A stretch of 64,000 nucleotides of DNA from a virus (IMGVR_UViG_3300036780_000171:19462-83461), one strand, 5' to 3'. Positions 22,585 to 30,100 are shown, counted from the first letter of the stretch. A program made the numbers and translations. The notes: generated by a model not told the origin, from the sequence alone.

Positions 22585-22593
22585 TGTGGATAA
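22585..22593 (+). promoter_or_regulatory. Isolated perfect DnaA-box sequence
   Basis: TGTGGATAA on the plus strand with no good -10 downstream. It lies between the promoter at 22519-22547 and the terminator at 22612-22653. Could be a decayed promoter or an origin element. Confidence 0.4.
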
Positions 22594-22611
22594 CTATTTT
22601 ATCAAAATAAA

Positions 22612-22653
22612 AGCGAAAAAACGAAATATATATGGAGAACTCTTTTTCTCGCT
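22612..22653 (-). terminator. Probable terminator after the secreted muralytic-like gene
   Basis: AAAAGCGA and TCGCTTTT arms about 40 bp apart with T-runs, immediately downstream of the gene ending at 22661. The loop is long and A/T-rich, so strength is uncertain. Confidence 0.45.
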
Positions 22654-22660
22654 TTTACAT

Positions 22661-23233
22661 TTAGTAGTAGTTGTTTGCTTTATGGAAAGCTACCTCGGCA
22701 GCCCATGAACCATACCGGCCAAGTACATATTTATTTGCCCAGCGTAACTGGCAAACTTCATCTGCGGCTGAACAACCATCTTTGCCGCATGGTACGGTTT
22801 GCTCAAGATGACAAGCTCCTGATGATGGTTCAACTTCATTTGGGTTCCAACCTGATTCAGCATTTATTGTCCATTCGACATAACCATAATCTGACGATGC
22901 TATACCAGCTTCGGCCATGAGTTCTTTATGCGAACCAGTCGGATAGTTTGGTGCTACAGGTGCTGGGTCAGGTGTAAGTTTTGGTGCCGGTGTGGACGGT
23001 GGGGCTGGTAAATGGCAAGTGCCATCTTGCGCCCATATTATATCCTTGGAGTTTGGACAATGTGGCCATGTCGCCGGATTATTCGGGTCAAACTTTGGTT
23101 TTGGCGGCTTCTTTGGCTTGGCAATTTGTGGCACTGGTAAAATAATTGCCACATCTTTTGAAGATGTCACAGGTTTTGTATTTGGAACATTATTCGCGCG
23201 TGGGGAAATATTGAATGGCTGGAATAAAGCCAA
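22661..23233 (-). CDS. Secreted protein with transglycosylase/APF-like C-terminus
   Basis: 190 aa from the TTG at 23233; the frame stays open to 23284. An ATT codon at 23275 would add residues that complete a signal peptide (RNFERALIFFFSLALFQPF). A Pro/Lys-rich linker (KPKKPPKPKFDP) leads to a C-terminal domain with EWTINAESGWNPNEVEPSSG and RWANKYVLGRYGSWAAEVAF, the pattern of lysozyme-like transglycosylases. It may open the wall during infection or act on rivals. Confidence 0.7.
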   Translation of the reverse strand: MALFQPFNISPRANNVPNTKPVTSSKDVAIILPVPQIAKPKKPPKPKFDPNNPATWPHCPNSKDIIWAQDGTCHLPAPPSTPAPKLTPDPAPVAPNYPTGSHKELMAEAGIASSDYGYVEWTINAESGWNPNEVEPSSGACHLEQTVPCGKDGCSAADEVCQLRWANKYVLGRYGSWAAEVAFHKANNYY

Positions 23234-23409
23234 TGAGAAGAAAAAAATTAACGCACGTTCAAAGTTTCTATAAATAAAAAACCTACTCGTTAACTAGACC
23301 AGTATATCAAATGCTGGCAAGTCGTTTAATAGTATTCAATTTCAAATATCTGGTAAATAAATACTTACCAATGCTCAATTATAAAGTATGCACCAGAGCA
23401 ATGCAAGAC

Positions 23410-24114
23410 CTATAATGGTCTTCCGTGCCTATCATATTTACGTATTGAAATTGGCCTAAAGTTTTCAAATATTTGTTTTTTTCTATCCATGTAAATAGTG
23501 GCATCGCTATAGAGATACTCGTAGAAAGCTTTACAGCGTTTTTGTGATAATAACTTTAGTTGCCAAGTATTTGTAGCTCGTCGATTATCTTTGTATATGC
23601 ACTTATCTTTGTCAGTTAGAAATGGTAAATGAGCCTTAATACTAAATAGAAATTCTTGAGTACCACAGATAGATACCCCTAAACTTTGCCAGTCTTTGAC
23701 CTTATGAATAAATACGCTACCATCGCCATCGAAATAACCACGTATAAAATGTGGCTCTAATCGTTGGCTAATTTTTGGAAATTGTAATACCAATGACTTT
23801 CTTTGTATGCAGCCATATCTTTCTAAATCGGCGACCAGTTTTGTGGATATTATAGTCTGTAAATAATATGCTTTATCTACATTATAGCCGCTATGCGATA
23901 TATAAATTCTAACAGGTTTATTTGTACCAATGCTTTTTGAGAATAACTCCAATGGTTCTAGCTCACCTAATCTAATACCTAGAACATCCTGACCTTGTTT
24001 CCTTTTTGTTATATACCCATCTGCAAAAATAAAACCAAGCCAGTAAGCTTTTTCAGCAGTATTGATAGTTTCAAAGAAATTTTCATTTAGCGTATACTGC
24101 CGTTTCCTTGCCAT
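23410..24114 (-). CDS. LAGLIDADG homing endonuclease
   Basis: 234 aa. Two repeat motifs are visible: KAYWLGFIFADGYITK and HFIRGYFDGDGSVFI. The C-terminus is basic. The only LAGLIDADG enzyme in the window. TATAAT at 24121-24126 lies 6 nt from the ATG (leaderless), with a poor -35 (TAGAAT). Confidence 0.92.
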   Translation of the reverse strand: MARKRQYTLNENFFETINTAEKAYWLGFIFADGYITKRKQGQDVLGIRLGELEPLELFSKSIGTNKPVRIYISHSGYNVDKAYYLQTIISTKLVADLERYGCIQRKSLVLQFPKISQRLEPHFIRGYFDGDGSVFIHKVKDWQSLGVSICGTQEFLFSIKAHLPFLTDKDKCIYKDNRRATNTWQLKLLSQKRCKAFYEYLYSDATIYMDRKKQIFENFRPISIRKYDRHGRPL

Positions 24115-24159
24115 TTGTATATTATATCAAAATGTACAATTTAATTCTATACCCTAAAG

Positions 24160-24184
24160 CAAAAAGCCTCTAACAAGTAGAGAC
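24160..24184 (-). terminator. Intrinsic terminator upstream of the LAGLIDADG gene
   Basis: Minus strand: a 7 bp stem with a 5 nt loop (CTCTACTTGTTAGAG core) and TTTTT. It ends the transcript of 24349-24546, leaving a 3' untranslated stretch of about 165 nt (24185-24348). Confidence 0.65.
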
Positions 24185-24348
24185 TATGCCGGATACATTT
24201 GTGACTGTATTAGTGGTGGTTTGTGTAGCTTAAAAACTACGTTTCCACATTTCAAGCCAGAGACTTTCAACTCCTGTATTTTTGGTGCCGGCCTAACCAT
24301 TTCCGGACTACATGCGCCTGTTTAGTCGGTGCAATACCGTATCCTTTT
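24185..24348 (-). ncRNA. Long 3' untranslated stretch, possible structured RNA
   Basis: 164 nt with no open frame, between a stop codon and a terminator. Short complementary segments (for example CCGG on both sides of AAATGGTTAGG) suggest folding. No known RNA family recognised. Confidence 0.3.
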
Positions 24349-24546
24349 TTATTTTAGCATAGAACGACAATTCTGGCATAAGATATATTCTTTGAACGAT
24401 TTATCGTCAAACCAGATAATTTCAAATTTAGTTAAACAACGCACACATTTTTTAGTGCGCTTATGGGCTTTAGGCTGTGACTTTACTTGGCGAGGTTTAT
24501 CACGCCAAAAGTTAGCATTAGGTTGTAATGACTCTAGCCGAGTCAT
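24349..24546 (-). CDS. Zinc-ribbon protein, 65 aa
   Basis: CVRC and CQNC pairs 19 residues apart, basic N-terminal half (RDKPRQVKSQPKAHKRTKK). Probably nucleic-acid binding. It starts 6 bp after the LPNTG protein gene. Confidence 0.6.
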   Translation of the reverse strand: MTRLESLQPNANFWRDKPRQVKSQPKAHKRTKKCVRCLTKFEIIWFDDKSFKEYILCQNCRSMLK

Positions 24547-24551
24547 TTATA

Positions 24552-25151
24552 TTACACTCGATGACGCTTGAGCCGTAGCAAATTGCCAAGATATCCAACT
24601 ATACCAACCAGGGCTGCTGCGGGCAGCAAAAAATTACCGGCACCAGTATTTGGTAGTGTTGTAGGCTGTTCTACAGCAACTGGCTTCGTGGGCTTGACTG
24701 TTGGCGTTGTCACATTGGTAGTAGTTGTCACTGGTGGCACAAAGGGTGGCGGCACACTAGGCGGGGTGCTTGGTGTTGTTGCTGGCGGAGTAGTAGGCAG
24801 TGGCGTAGTGATTGGTGGCGGCACTGCTGGCGGAGTAGTACTTTTGTGGCACGGTTTCTTGTGCGGCTTTGGTTTGACATACAAAACCACTACAGGCTTT
24901 TTGTGGCACGGTTTCTTTGGTGCAGGTTTGACATATACTATGGACTTGGGCTTTGGTGGGCATGGTTTAGTTTGTTTTGGCTTGGTATAAACCGGAGCCG
25001 GTTTATGACATGGCTTCTTATGGGAACCGGCCTGATATGTATTCGTGTGCTTATCGTTCTGGCTATATTGCTGGTTGCCGTGTGCCGAAGCAGTGGCCGG
25101 TGTCACCAGAACAGCTATTGCCACCAGCACGCCGAGTAATAGCTTTTTCAT
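24552..25151 (-). CDS. LPNTG-anchored Pro/His/Lys-rich surface protein
   Basis: 199 aa. Signal peptide MKKLLLGVLVAIAVLVTPAT. A middle region of repeats built on KPCHKP(A), PPVPPP and Thr/Pro runs, with His-Cys pairs that could bind metal. A C-terminal sorting signal LPNTG, hydrophobic helix and KRHR tail. Such proteins are covalently anchored to peptidoglycan by sortase. Made by a phage, it would change the surface of the infected or lysogenic cell. Upstream TTGCAC, 17 nt, TAGGGT, 7 nt to the ATG suggests another leaderless mRNA. Confidence 0.8.
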   Translation of the reverse strand: MKKLLLGVLVAIAVLVTPATASAHGNQQYSQNDKHTNTYQAGSHKKPCHKPAPVYTKPKQTKPCPPKPKSIVYVKPAPKKPCHKKPVVVLYVKPKPHKKPCHKSTTPPAVPPPITTPLPTTPPATTPSTPPSVPPPFVPPVTTTTNVTTPTVKPTKPVAVEQPTTLPNTGAGNFLLPAAALVGIVGYLGNLLRLKRHRV

Positions 25152-25227
25152 ATTTACAACCCTACAGCAAATATTCAGACTGTGCAAGTTTTTATTTTTT
25201 ACACAGTGGTGTATAAAATGTATTCAC

Positions 25228-25578
25228 TTATTTAGATTTACTACATGTATCAGAACACCAGCGAGTCCGATGTCCTGTTAACGTTTTACCACATCGTTCA
25301 CACGTTAAACGTGAGCCGTTTTTAAGTTTTTGCTCAATCTTTTTATCACGGACAAGACCAATGCTTTGTTCAAAGGTTTTATCCCGTGCCTCACGTACTA
25401 ATTCATGCCTAATTTGCCGATAATGGGTTCTGTAGCGTAAGTCATAGGCTAACATTTTTAATTCAAGCTTGAGTGAAGCCCTGAGATAATCCGCTTTTGT
25501 TGGTGTTTGTTGTTCTGGCTCATCTGCTACTAGTTCGCCGTCGATATATATTTTTAGTGGTTGTGTTTGTGTGACCAT
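25228..25578 (-). CDS. Basic protein with C-terminal zinc finger
   Basis: 116 aa from MVTQTQPLKI (ATG 25578). The middle is helical and rich in Arg (YDLRYRTHYRQIRHELVREA). The end CERCGKTLTGHRTRWCSDTC is a C4 finger like those in endonuclease-associated proteins. The mRNA is leaderless. Confidence 0.65.
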   Translation of the reverse strand: MVTQTQPLKIYIDGELVADEPEQQTPTKADYLRASLKLELKMLAYDLRYRTHYRQIRHELVREARDKTFEQSIGLVRDKKIEQKLKNGSRLTCERCGKTLTGHRTRWCSDTCSKSK

Positions 25579-25584
25579 AACTAT

Positions 25585-25612
25585 ATTATACACGAGCTTG
25601 ATAAAATGTCAA
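25585..25612 (-). promoter_or_regulatory. Leaderless promoter of 25228-25578
   Basis: Consensus TTGACA (25612-25607), 16 nt, TATAAT (25590-25585) preceded by CTCGTG, 6 nt to ATG 25578. The best -35 box of the family. Confidence 0.8.
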
Positions 25613-25629
25613 GTCCATTATCCAAAATT

Positions 25630-25665
25630 AAGAAAACACCACCTGAATATTTGTGGTGTTTTCTT
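25630..25665. terminator. Strong bidirectional-looking terminator
   Basis: 13 bp stem AAGAAAACACCAC/GTGGTGTTTTCTT with a 10 nt loop, directly after the gene ending at 25678. Confidence 0.8.
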
Positions 25666-25677
25666 GACTAGACTAGC

Positions 25678-26250
25678 CTACATCTTGAGTGCTAACTTGC
25701 TAGTTCCACTACTTAATGTGACAGTATTGGCTGATGAGTTGGCAGTATAGCCAACCGTGTTCAGCTTACTAAAGCTATTTGCATTACTGGCATTGTAGTA
25801 ACCAATTCTATTATCCCATTTGGCATTTTCAGAAATGGAACCATAAGCTGCCGGCCAGCCCGCTGTTGAGACACCTGACGTGGTTGTAAGCACGGCTGGT
25901 ACAACGGAACCACTCATTACTGTGGGTGCCTCATTTACTTTTTTTTCAGCTTTTTTCTTGACTTCGGAAACTTCCTCGCGAGTATCTTCGCGCAGGTTTT
26001 GCTTCTCGCTTTCGGACAACTGCACATCGTCTAGCGAGTTCACAAAGTCGATAATGCGCTTGGCATCTTCTGCTGACACGCCGACTGCTTCGAGTAACAT
26101 ATTGGTTTGCTCTTTGAGCAGCAATACTTCGTGGGCTTTTTCTTTTAGGGTTGATAGAACGTTAGCGAGTGTCTTCGCCCTGACAGCACGGTCTATGCGC
26201 TTAATATCGTCAAGAATATCAGGTTTCTTGTCTTCTTCATCTTTTGCCAT
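25678..26250 (-). CDS. Hypothetical coiled-coil protein, first gene of the leftward operon
   Basis: 190 aa. An acidic, helical N-terminal 110 residues (LSTLKEKAHEVLLLKEQTNM, LREDTREEVSEVKKKAEKK) precede a Ser/Thr/Asn-rich beta-type tail containing KWDNRIGYYNASNANS. It could be scaffold-like or a virion decoration protein. Its promoter faces the replication operon. Confidence 0.55.
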   Translation of the reverse strand: MAKDEEDKKPDILDDIKRIDRAVRAKTLANVLSTLKEKAHEVLLLKEQTNMLLEAVGVSAEDAKRIIDFVNSLDDVQLSESEKQNLREDTREEVSEVKKKAEKKVNEAPTVMSGSVVPAVLTTTSGVSTAGWPAAYGSISENAKWDNRIGYYNASNANSFSKLNTVGYTANSSANTVTLSSGTSKLALKM

Positions 26251-26433
26251 TTTCTAACTCCATATATTAAAATAGGCCTGCAAATGTCTTACCCTCTCGG
26301 ATTGATTTTTCGCAAGCGATTTAAAATGACTGGTTGATATTAAGGAACTACTTATATCGTAGCATACACGACTATGATTTACAATAAACTCATTGAACCT
26401 TAGCGGCCAGCATTATATAATTGGGTTAAGTAG

Positions 26434-26541
26434 GTTACTATCCTAAGCAAATAGAAACCTACTTGAGTTATAAACTCGTAATGGCTGGGCTTCACAGTTT
26501 GGTATTCCTATGCTATAATTTTGGTAGCTTAGGATAGTAAC
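26434..26541. repeat. 15-bp perfect inverted repeat flanking the rightward promoter
   Basis: Arms at 26434-26448 and 26527-26541, centres 93 bp apart. The second arm starts at the expected transcription start of the replication operon. Confidence 0.75.
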
Positions 26542-26550
26542 AAATCTAAT

Positions 26551-26576
26551 AGAAGCCCGCCGGAAAGGAGGGCTTT
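26551..26576 (+). promoter_or_regulatory. Terminator-like hairpin overlapping a ribosome binding site
   Basis: GAAGCCC pairs with GGGCTTT, and the 3' arm merges with the GGAAAGGAGGG ribosome site of the replisome organizer and a T-run. Folding would both hide the site and risk termination. Confidence 0.45.
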
Positions 26577-26580
26577 TTAC

Positions 26581-27360
26581 ATGGCAAATTCCCGTATCGT
26601 AAGTACCAACTTTTGGCGCGATACATATATAACAAATCTCGACCCGACAGAAAAACTGCTATTTTTATATTTTTTGACAAACCCGCAAACAAATCTAGCT
26701 GGCATTTATGAAATCGACTTGCGCCTCGTGGCATTTGATACCGGCATAGATGAGAGCATGGTCAAAAAAATACTAGAGCGTTTTTGCGATGACAGAAAGA
26801 TATATTATGAAAATGGTTGGCTAATTCTTTGCAATTTTATTAAATATCAAAAACTTAACGCGAATATGAAAAAGGGCGTTAGAAATATTATTGACTCGCT
26901 ACCTGATTGGCTGCAAAAGAAAATTACACTCACTAATAACAGGGGTATTATGCAACTAAAATTAAAACCCTTACCGAATGGTTCCAAACCCTTACCGAAT
27001 GGTTCCGATAATATAATTAAATTAAATATAAATAAAATTAAATCTAATAAAAATAGAAAGTCGGTGGAAAAACCACCGGATATTATTGGTTCACTATTCT
27101 ACCAAGCTATAAAAGCTTTGGGACTACCGGTTACAAACCACAATACTATTAAAGCGAAAATTGAGGCATTAAAGCGTGAAATACCCGAAATCAAAGCAAT
27201 CAGCTACCTTGAATTCATTCGTGATAAGTACTTATCACTTGAGATTGATTTTAAACCGCAAATTAATACTGCCCTCGATATTTATACGAAACGTGTACAA
27301 ATTGAGAATGCAATTCGACAAGCCAGTAAAGAACAAAGTAATCAAGGGGTACGTTTATGA
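26581..27360 (+). CDS. Replisome organizer-like initiator protein
   Basis: 259 aa. The N-terminal ~110 residues (NSRIVSTNFWRDTYITNLDP, KLLFLYFLTNPQTNLAGIYE, SLPDWLQKK) match the winged-helix domain of phage replisome organizers. The middle is low-complexity Asn/Lys, and the C-terminus is DnaD-like helical. It carries a 21-bp tandem repeat encoding KPLPNGS twice. Strong ribosome site. First gene of the rightward operon. Confidence 0.82.
   Translation: MANSRIVSTNFWRDTYITNLDPTEKLLFLYFLTNPQTNLAGIYEIDLRLVAFDTGIDESMVKKILERFCDDRKIYYENGWLILCNFIKYQKLNANMKKGVRNIIDSLPDWLQKKITLTNNRGIMQLKLKPLPNGSKPLPNGSDNIIKLNINKIKSNKNRKSVEKPPDIIGSLFYQAIKALGLPVTNHNTIKAKIEALKREIPEIKAISYLEFIRDKYLSLEIDFKPQINTALDIYTKRVQIENAIRQASKEQSNQGVRL
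26965..27006 (+). repeat. 21-bp perfect tandem repeat inside the initiator gene
   Basis: Two copies at 26965-26985 and 26986-27006 within an A/T-rich stretch of the gene. Phage origins often lie inside the initiator gene at such repeats. Confidence 0.7.
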
Positions 27361-27764
27361 GTTATCGCGTAACATTTAGAGACAGAACTACAGCCTTGCT
27401 CGAAAATAGCAAAGGCGAACAGCTAAAGAAATACCTACTTTCCAATAGACCGCCAGTAAACATTGAGATTAATGGCGAGCTATACAGAGCCAGTGAAATT
27501 ATTAGCGTTAAGAAAGCGGTAGCCACTGAAGATAATATTCCAGTAGCCGATTGGAATACTTTACGACTACCGACTGGCAAAAAATGTCACGGCCAATATT
27601 CTGTCCAGAATGAAATAAACAAAATTGCAAAAAATACATATGGTAAGGTCCATTGGTCTAAACTTATTCATGATAAAAAGTGGCGCGAAAGTATATATCA
27701 GGAGTTACTAAAAACCCCAGATAAATGGTGTGACTATAAAAAAGGTACATGTTATTGTGAATAA
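27357..27764 (+). CDS. Hypothetical protein, 135 aa
   Basis: ATGA overlap with the initiator gene. Basic; C-terminus WCDYKKGTCYCE has three Cys. Possibly a replication partner. Confidence 0.55.
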   Translation: MSYRVTFRDRTTALLENSKGEQLKKYLLSNRPPVNIEINGELYRASEIISVKKAVATEDNIPVADWNTLRLPTGKKCHGQYSVQNEINKIAKNTYGKVHWSKLIHDKKWRESIYQELLKTPDKWCDYKKGTCYCE

Positions 27765-27888
27765 CAATAGTTGGAAAAACTTTAGCTTACCAGATAGAGA
27801 TAATATCCGTAAGGCATATAAATCTGTGTGGCCTTTAGTTATATCAGGTCAATCGGTTGACCCATATTCAATTTGGCCACATGACTGA
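27757..27888 (+). CDS. Small hypothetical protein, 43 aa (GTG start)
   Basis: GTG at 27757 overlaps the preceding gene by 8 bp and ends 9 bp before the nuclease gene. NNNSWKNFSLPDRDNIRKAY and two Trp-Pro pairs. Coupling and composition support it. Confidence 0.45.
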   Translation: MNNNSWKNFSLPDRDNIRKAYKSVWPLVISGQSVDPYSIWPHD

Positions 27889-27897
27889 ACCAGCTAT

Positions 27898-28227
27898 ATG
27901 TCACCTATCGAAAAAAATGTTTGGGAAGATATCCGTTATTACGGGCTTCCATTTTATCCACAGATACCATGTGGCAGGTATTTTATAGATTTTGCCGACC
28001 CTTATAGACAAATCGCTATAGAGGTTGACAGCAAAGAATATCATCAGGATAAACAAAAAGACCTGGAAAGAGAAAACTATTTACGTAAAAATGGCTTTAT
28101 AACTATCTTAAGGTTTAGAGGAAAAGATACATTCGCAAACTTAGAAGATTATTCTGGCAATAAAAAAGAAATCGCTGAATATACTATCGCTATGCTATGG
28201 GCTGACCATTACAAGCAATCGCGCTAG
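27898..28227 (+). CDS. DUF559/Vsr-like endonuclease
   Basis: 109 aa. FYPQIPCGRYFIDFADPYRQIAIE then VDSKEYH gives the PD-(D/E)xK core (D, E-V-D), followed by DKQKDLERENYLRKNGFITI and LRFRGKDTF. This is the DUF559 fold related to very-short-patch repair enzymes. Likely a nickase or structure-specific nuclease for replication or recombination. Confidence 0.8.
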   Translation: MSPIEKNVWEDIRYYGLPFYPQIPCGRYFIDFADPYRQIAIEVDSKEYHQDKQKDLERENYLRKNGFITILRFRGKDTFANLEDYSGNKKEIAEYTIAMLWADHYKQSR

Positions 28228-28269
28228 TGTGGATAAACACTTGATTTTTGCATTGCGGTTGTGTATATT
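28228..28269 (+). promoter_or_regulatory. DnaA-box promoter of 28277
   Basis: TGTGGATAA (28228-28236), 4 nt, TTGATT (28241-28246), 17 nt, TATATT (28264-28269), 7 nt to ATG 28277. Confidence 0.75.
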
Positions 28270-28276
28270 AATGGTT

Positions 28277-28520
28277 ATGGATTTTGACAAAGATAAGGAA
28301 CTTATCACAATGGGTGTTGACTTAGGGGTTTATACCATTGCCCGATTTTTTAGCGAAGGCGCAAAACCAAATAAAAAAGCATTTGAGATACTGGCAACAC
28401 ATTGCGCTAATAATTTGCAAAAAAACCGGCATGCCTGTCGAAGATTTAGCGCTGCATTGTCAGCCAGTCCTTGACGACATGCTTGCAAAGTTAAAGCCAA
28501 CTAACCAAAAGGAGAATTAA
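28277..28520 (+). pseudogene. Small gene split by a +1 shift at an A7 run
   Basis: From ATG 28277 the frame reads ...KKAFEILATHCANNLQ and then, at a run of seven A (28419-28425), leaves the frame that carries the plausible continuation KTGMPVEDLALHCQPVLDDM up to a stop at 28520. That stop overlaps the start of the next gene, as is usual here. Removing one A restores about 80 aa. It may be a true indel, programmed shift, phase variation or base-calling error. Confidence 0.5.
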
Positions 28521-28735
28521 TGGCAGGAACAAGAGCCGGTGGCAAAGCTGCGGCAGCTACCAACAAGGCTAAATATGGCGCAGGCTTCTACGCGAAGATT
28601 GGTGCTTTGGGCGGAAAGAAAGGAACAACCGGCGGCTTTTATGCAAACCGTGAGCTGGCAAGGATAGCTGGCGCAAAGGGTGGCACTATTAGCCGACGAA
28701 CAAAAACTTTAAGCACGACAGGTGCAAGGGCATAA
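28520..28735 (+). CDS. KGG-repeat protein, 71 aa
   Basis: GTRAGGKAAAATNKAKYGAG, FYAKIGALGGKKGTTGGF and IAGAKGGTISRR belong to a family of short Gly/Lys-rich phage proteins related to stress-type KGG proteins. GGAG ribosome site. A paralogue lies at 31518-31793. Confidence 0.75.
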   Translation: MAGTRAGGKAAAATNKAKYGAGFYAKIGALGGKKGTTGGFYANRELARIAGAKGGTISRRTKTLSTTGARA

Positions 28736-28736
28736 A

Positions 28737-28976
28737 ATGACAACTTTAGTAGCAAAATTAAAAACTACAACAAAACCAATCAACTTTAATCTTAATTTTA
28801 GGCTACCAGCAATCAATAAAAAGTTAGCCACGATTATTTGCACAATATTTCTCGCGGTTATTCTGCAAAATCCGTTGGGAATAATATTAACCGATATGAC
28901 TAATGAAATGATAATGCTGGCCTGGAATTGCTCAACAGTGATAGATAACTTACTGTTTGGCGGAGGTTACCAATGA
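28737..28976 (+). CDS. Small membrane protein, 79 aa
   Basis: Start ATG 28737. One clear helix (LATIICTIFLAVILQ) and a second weak hydrophobic segment. Overlaps the next gene by ATGA. Confidence 0.5.
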   Translation: MTTLVAKLKTTTKPINFNLNFRLPAINKKLATIICTIFLAVILQNPLGIILTDMTNEMIMLAWNCSTVIDNLLFGGGYQ

Positions 28977-29308
28977 AAGATTTACCAATTCAACGCTTGA
29001 GCGAGAAAGAGATAGAATCAGATTTCTTGCTTTTGGAATCAGACCCAAAGTATAGAAAATTAAGGAAGCGTATGGGAAAACCAAATTTGAAATCGTTTAT
29101 TAAACCAAAGTCGAAAAGGGCTGCCAAGAAGCATCGTACCGAAAGCGGCTACTGGCGTATTATCAGACCTGTACTTGGCTATCCGCTAGTCATCTATATC
29201 GTGTTTAGGTTTTTGGTAACAAAATTTTACAAATTTGTCGGTCAGCCAGCTTTGCTCAAACTTGAAGCAGTCGGCAACATACTATACGATACAGCTATCA
29301 CCAAGTGA
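28973..29308 (+). CDS. Hypothetical protein with one membrane segment, 111 aa
   Basis: Highly basic N-terminal half (KSFIKPKSKRAAKKHRTESG) before VLGYPLVIYIVFRFLV. Unknown. Confidence 0.5.
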   Translation: MKDLPIQRLSEKEIESDFLLLESDPKYRKLRKRMGKPNLKSFIKPKSKRAAKKHRTESGYWRIIRPVLGYPLVIYIVFRFLVTKFYKFVGQPALLKLEAVGNILYDTAITK

Positions 29309-29341
29309 AAGAAATTGCGTATTTTACGTAAATAGCCCAGC

Positions 29342-29506
29342 ATGGTAACCAGAGTAGAACCACCAATCGAAATCCCGCCAAGTAAATTTAGCGTTACTGT
29401 GCTGGGTGGTAAAATGATTTTACACGAGTGGTTATATATCAACCCGAACTTAACAGTTGGCGAAGCACAGAATATTTTTCGCAAGGTTAGTCATGGATAC
29501 GTATAG
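29342..29506 (+). CDS. Small hypothetical protein, 54 aa
   Basis: Preceded by a weak ribosome site; overlaps the next gene by 14 bp. KFSVTVLGGKMILHEWLYIN is coding-like. Unknown. Confidence 0.45.
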   Translation: MVTRVEPPIEIPPSKFSVTVLGGKMILHEWLYINPNLTVGEAQNIFRKVSHGYV

Positions 29507-29717
29507 AGTTCGAATTATTAAACGGAACAATGGCAGTCGTCCATGGCGCTATGAATGGCATATATGGGTAAATGAAACTGCTCATCAAGAAACAAGTTAT
29601 GCAATGACTAAGTTTGGTGCAAAACTGGCCGCCCACCATGCGGCAAAGCAATTTCTAAGTCGTCAGAAACGCAGCACAAACCCTGTCATTGTTGATGACT
29701 ACGAAAGAAAAGTGTAA
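29493..29717 (+). CDS. Small basic protein, 74 aa
   Basis: Start at MDTYRVRIIKRNNG. Basic and aromatic (WRYEWHIWVNET), with a double-stranded-RNA/DNA-binding feel but no assigned family. Stop overlaps the next ATG. Confidence 0.5.
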   Translation: MDTYRVRIIKRNNGSRPWRYEWHIWVNETAHQETSYAMTKFGAKLAAHHAAKQFLSRQKRSTNPVIVDDYERKV

Positions 29718-30076
29718 TGATTAATATAGAAAAGTACGTTACCAATAAGCTGTCAGGTTTACAAGTCCGCTCGCTTGGCAATCATGATATCAAGGAAATT
29801 AACGACAAGGATGAAAAGATGCTCAATGCCTATATTAGAGAAATGACCATGGCATTGACTACCAACCAGCAAAAGGTTTCCAAAGTCGCCACCATGCATG
29901 CATTCGAGGGAACCAGCCAATACTTACATGGCTACTATCAAGCTGTGCTGGCTGGCATTGCCGAAGCGCTTGATAAGGAGTTACCCGATGCCGCCATAAT
30001 AGTACGTAACATAGCTGAAAAAGCCAAATTTGAGATGTTTGAAGAATTCGTCAAGAACACGAAAAAAACTAGTTGA
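29717..30076 (+). CDS. Hypothetical helical protein, 119 aa
   Basis: Helical throughout, balanced charges (DIKEINDKDEKMLNAYIREM). Unknown. Confidence 0.5.
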   Translation: MINIEKYVTNKLSGLQVRSLGNHDIKEINDKDEKMLNAYIREMTMALTTNQQKVSKVATMHAFEGTSQYLHGYYQAVLAGIAEALDKELPDAAIIVRNIAEKAKFEMFEEFVKNTKKTS

Positions 30077-30100
30077 AATATTATCATAGTGGTGTATAAT
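30073..30100 (+). promoter_or_regulatory. Phage-family promoter before 30111
   Basis: TTGAAA (30073-30078), 16 nt, TATAAT (30095-30100) in GGTGTATAAT; 10 nt to ATG 30111, so at most a 3-4 nt leader. Confidence 0.7.

Larger units (their letters stand above)
26251..26580. promoter_or_regulatory. Divergent control region
   Basis: 330 bp without genes separating the leftward and rightward operons. Leftward promoter: TTGTAA (26384-26379), 17 nt, TACGAT (26361-26356), about 100 nt leader, GGAG before ATG 26250. Rightward promoter: TTCACA, 17 nt, TATAAT (26514-26519). GTTACTATCCTAAGC (26434-26448) recurs inverted at 26527-26541, at the rightward start site. AAGTAGGTT (26428-26436) recurs inverted at 26456-26464. 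These look like operators; no repressor was identified. Confidence 0.6.

Noticed and set aside
24568-24990. Gly/Val-rich frame on the plus strand opposite the LPNTG gene
   Set aside because: Product of antisense reading of Pro/Thr-rich codons; no start signal.
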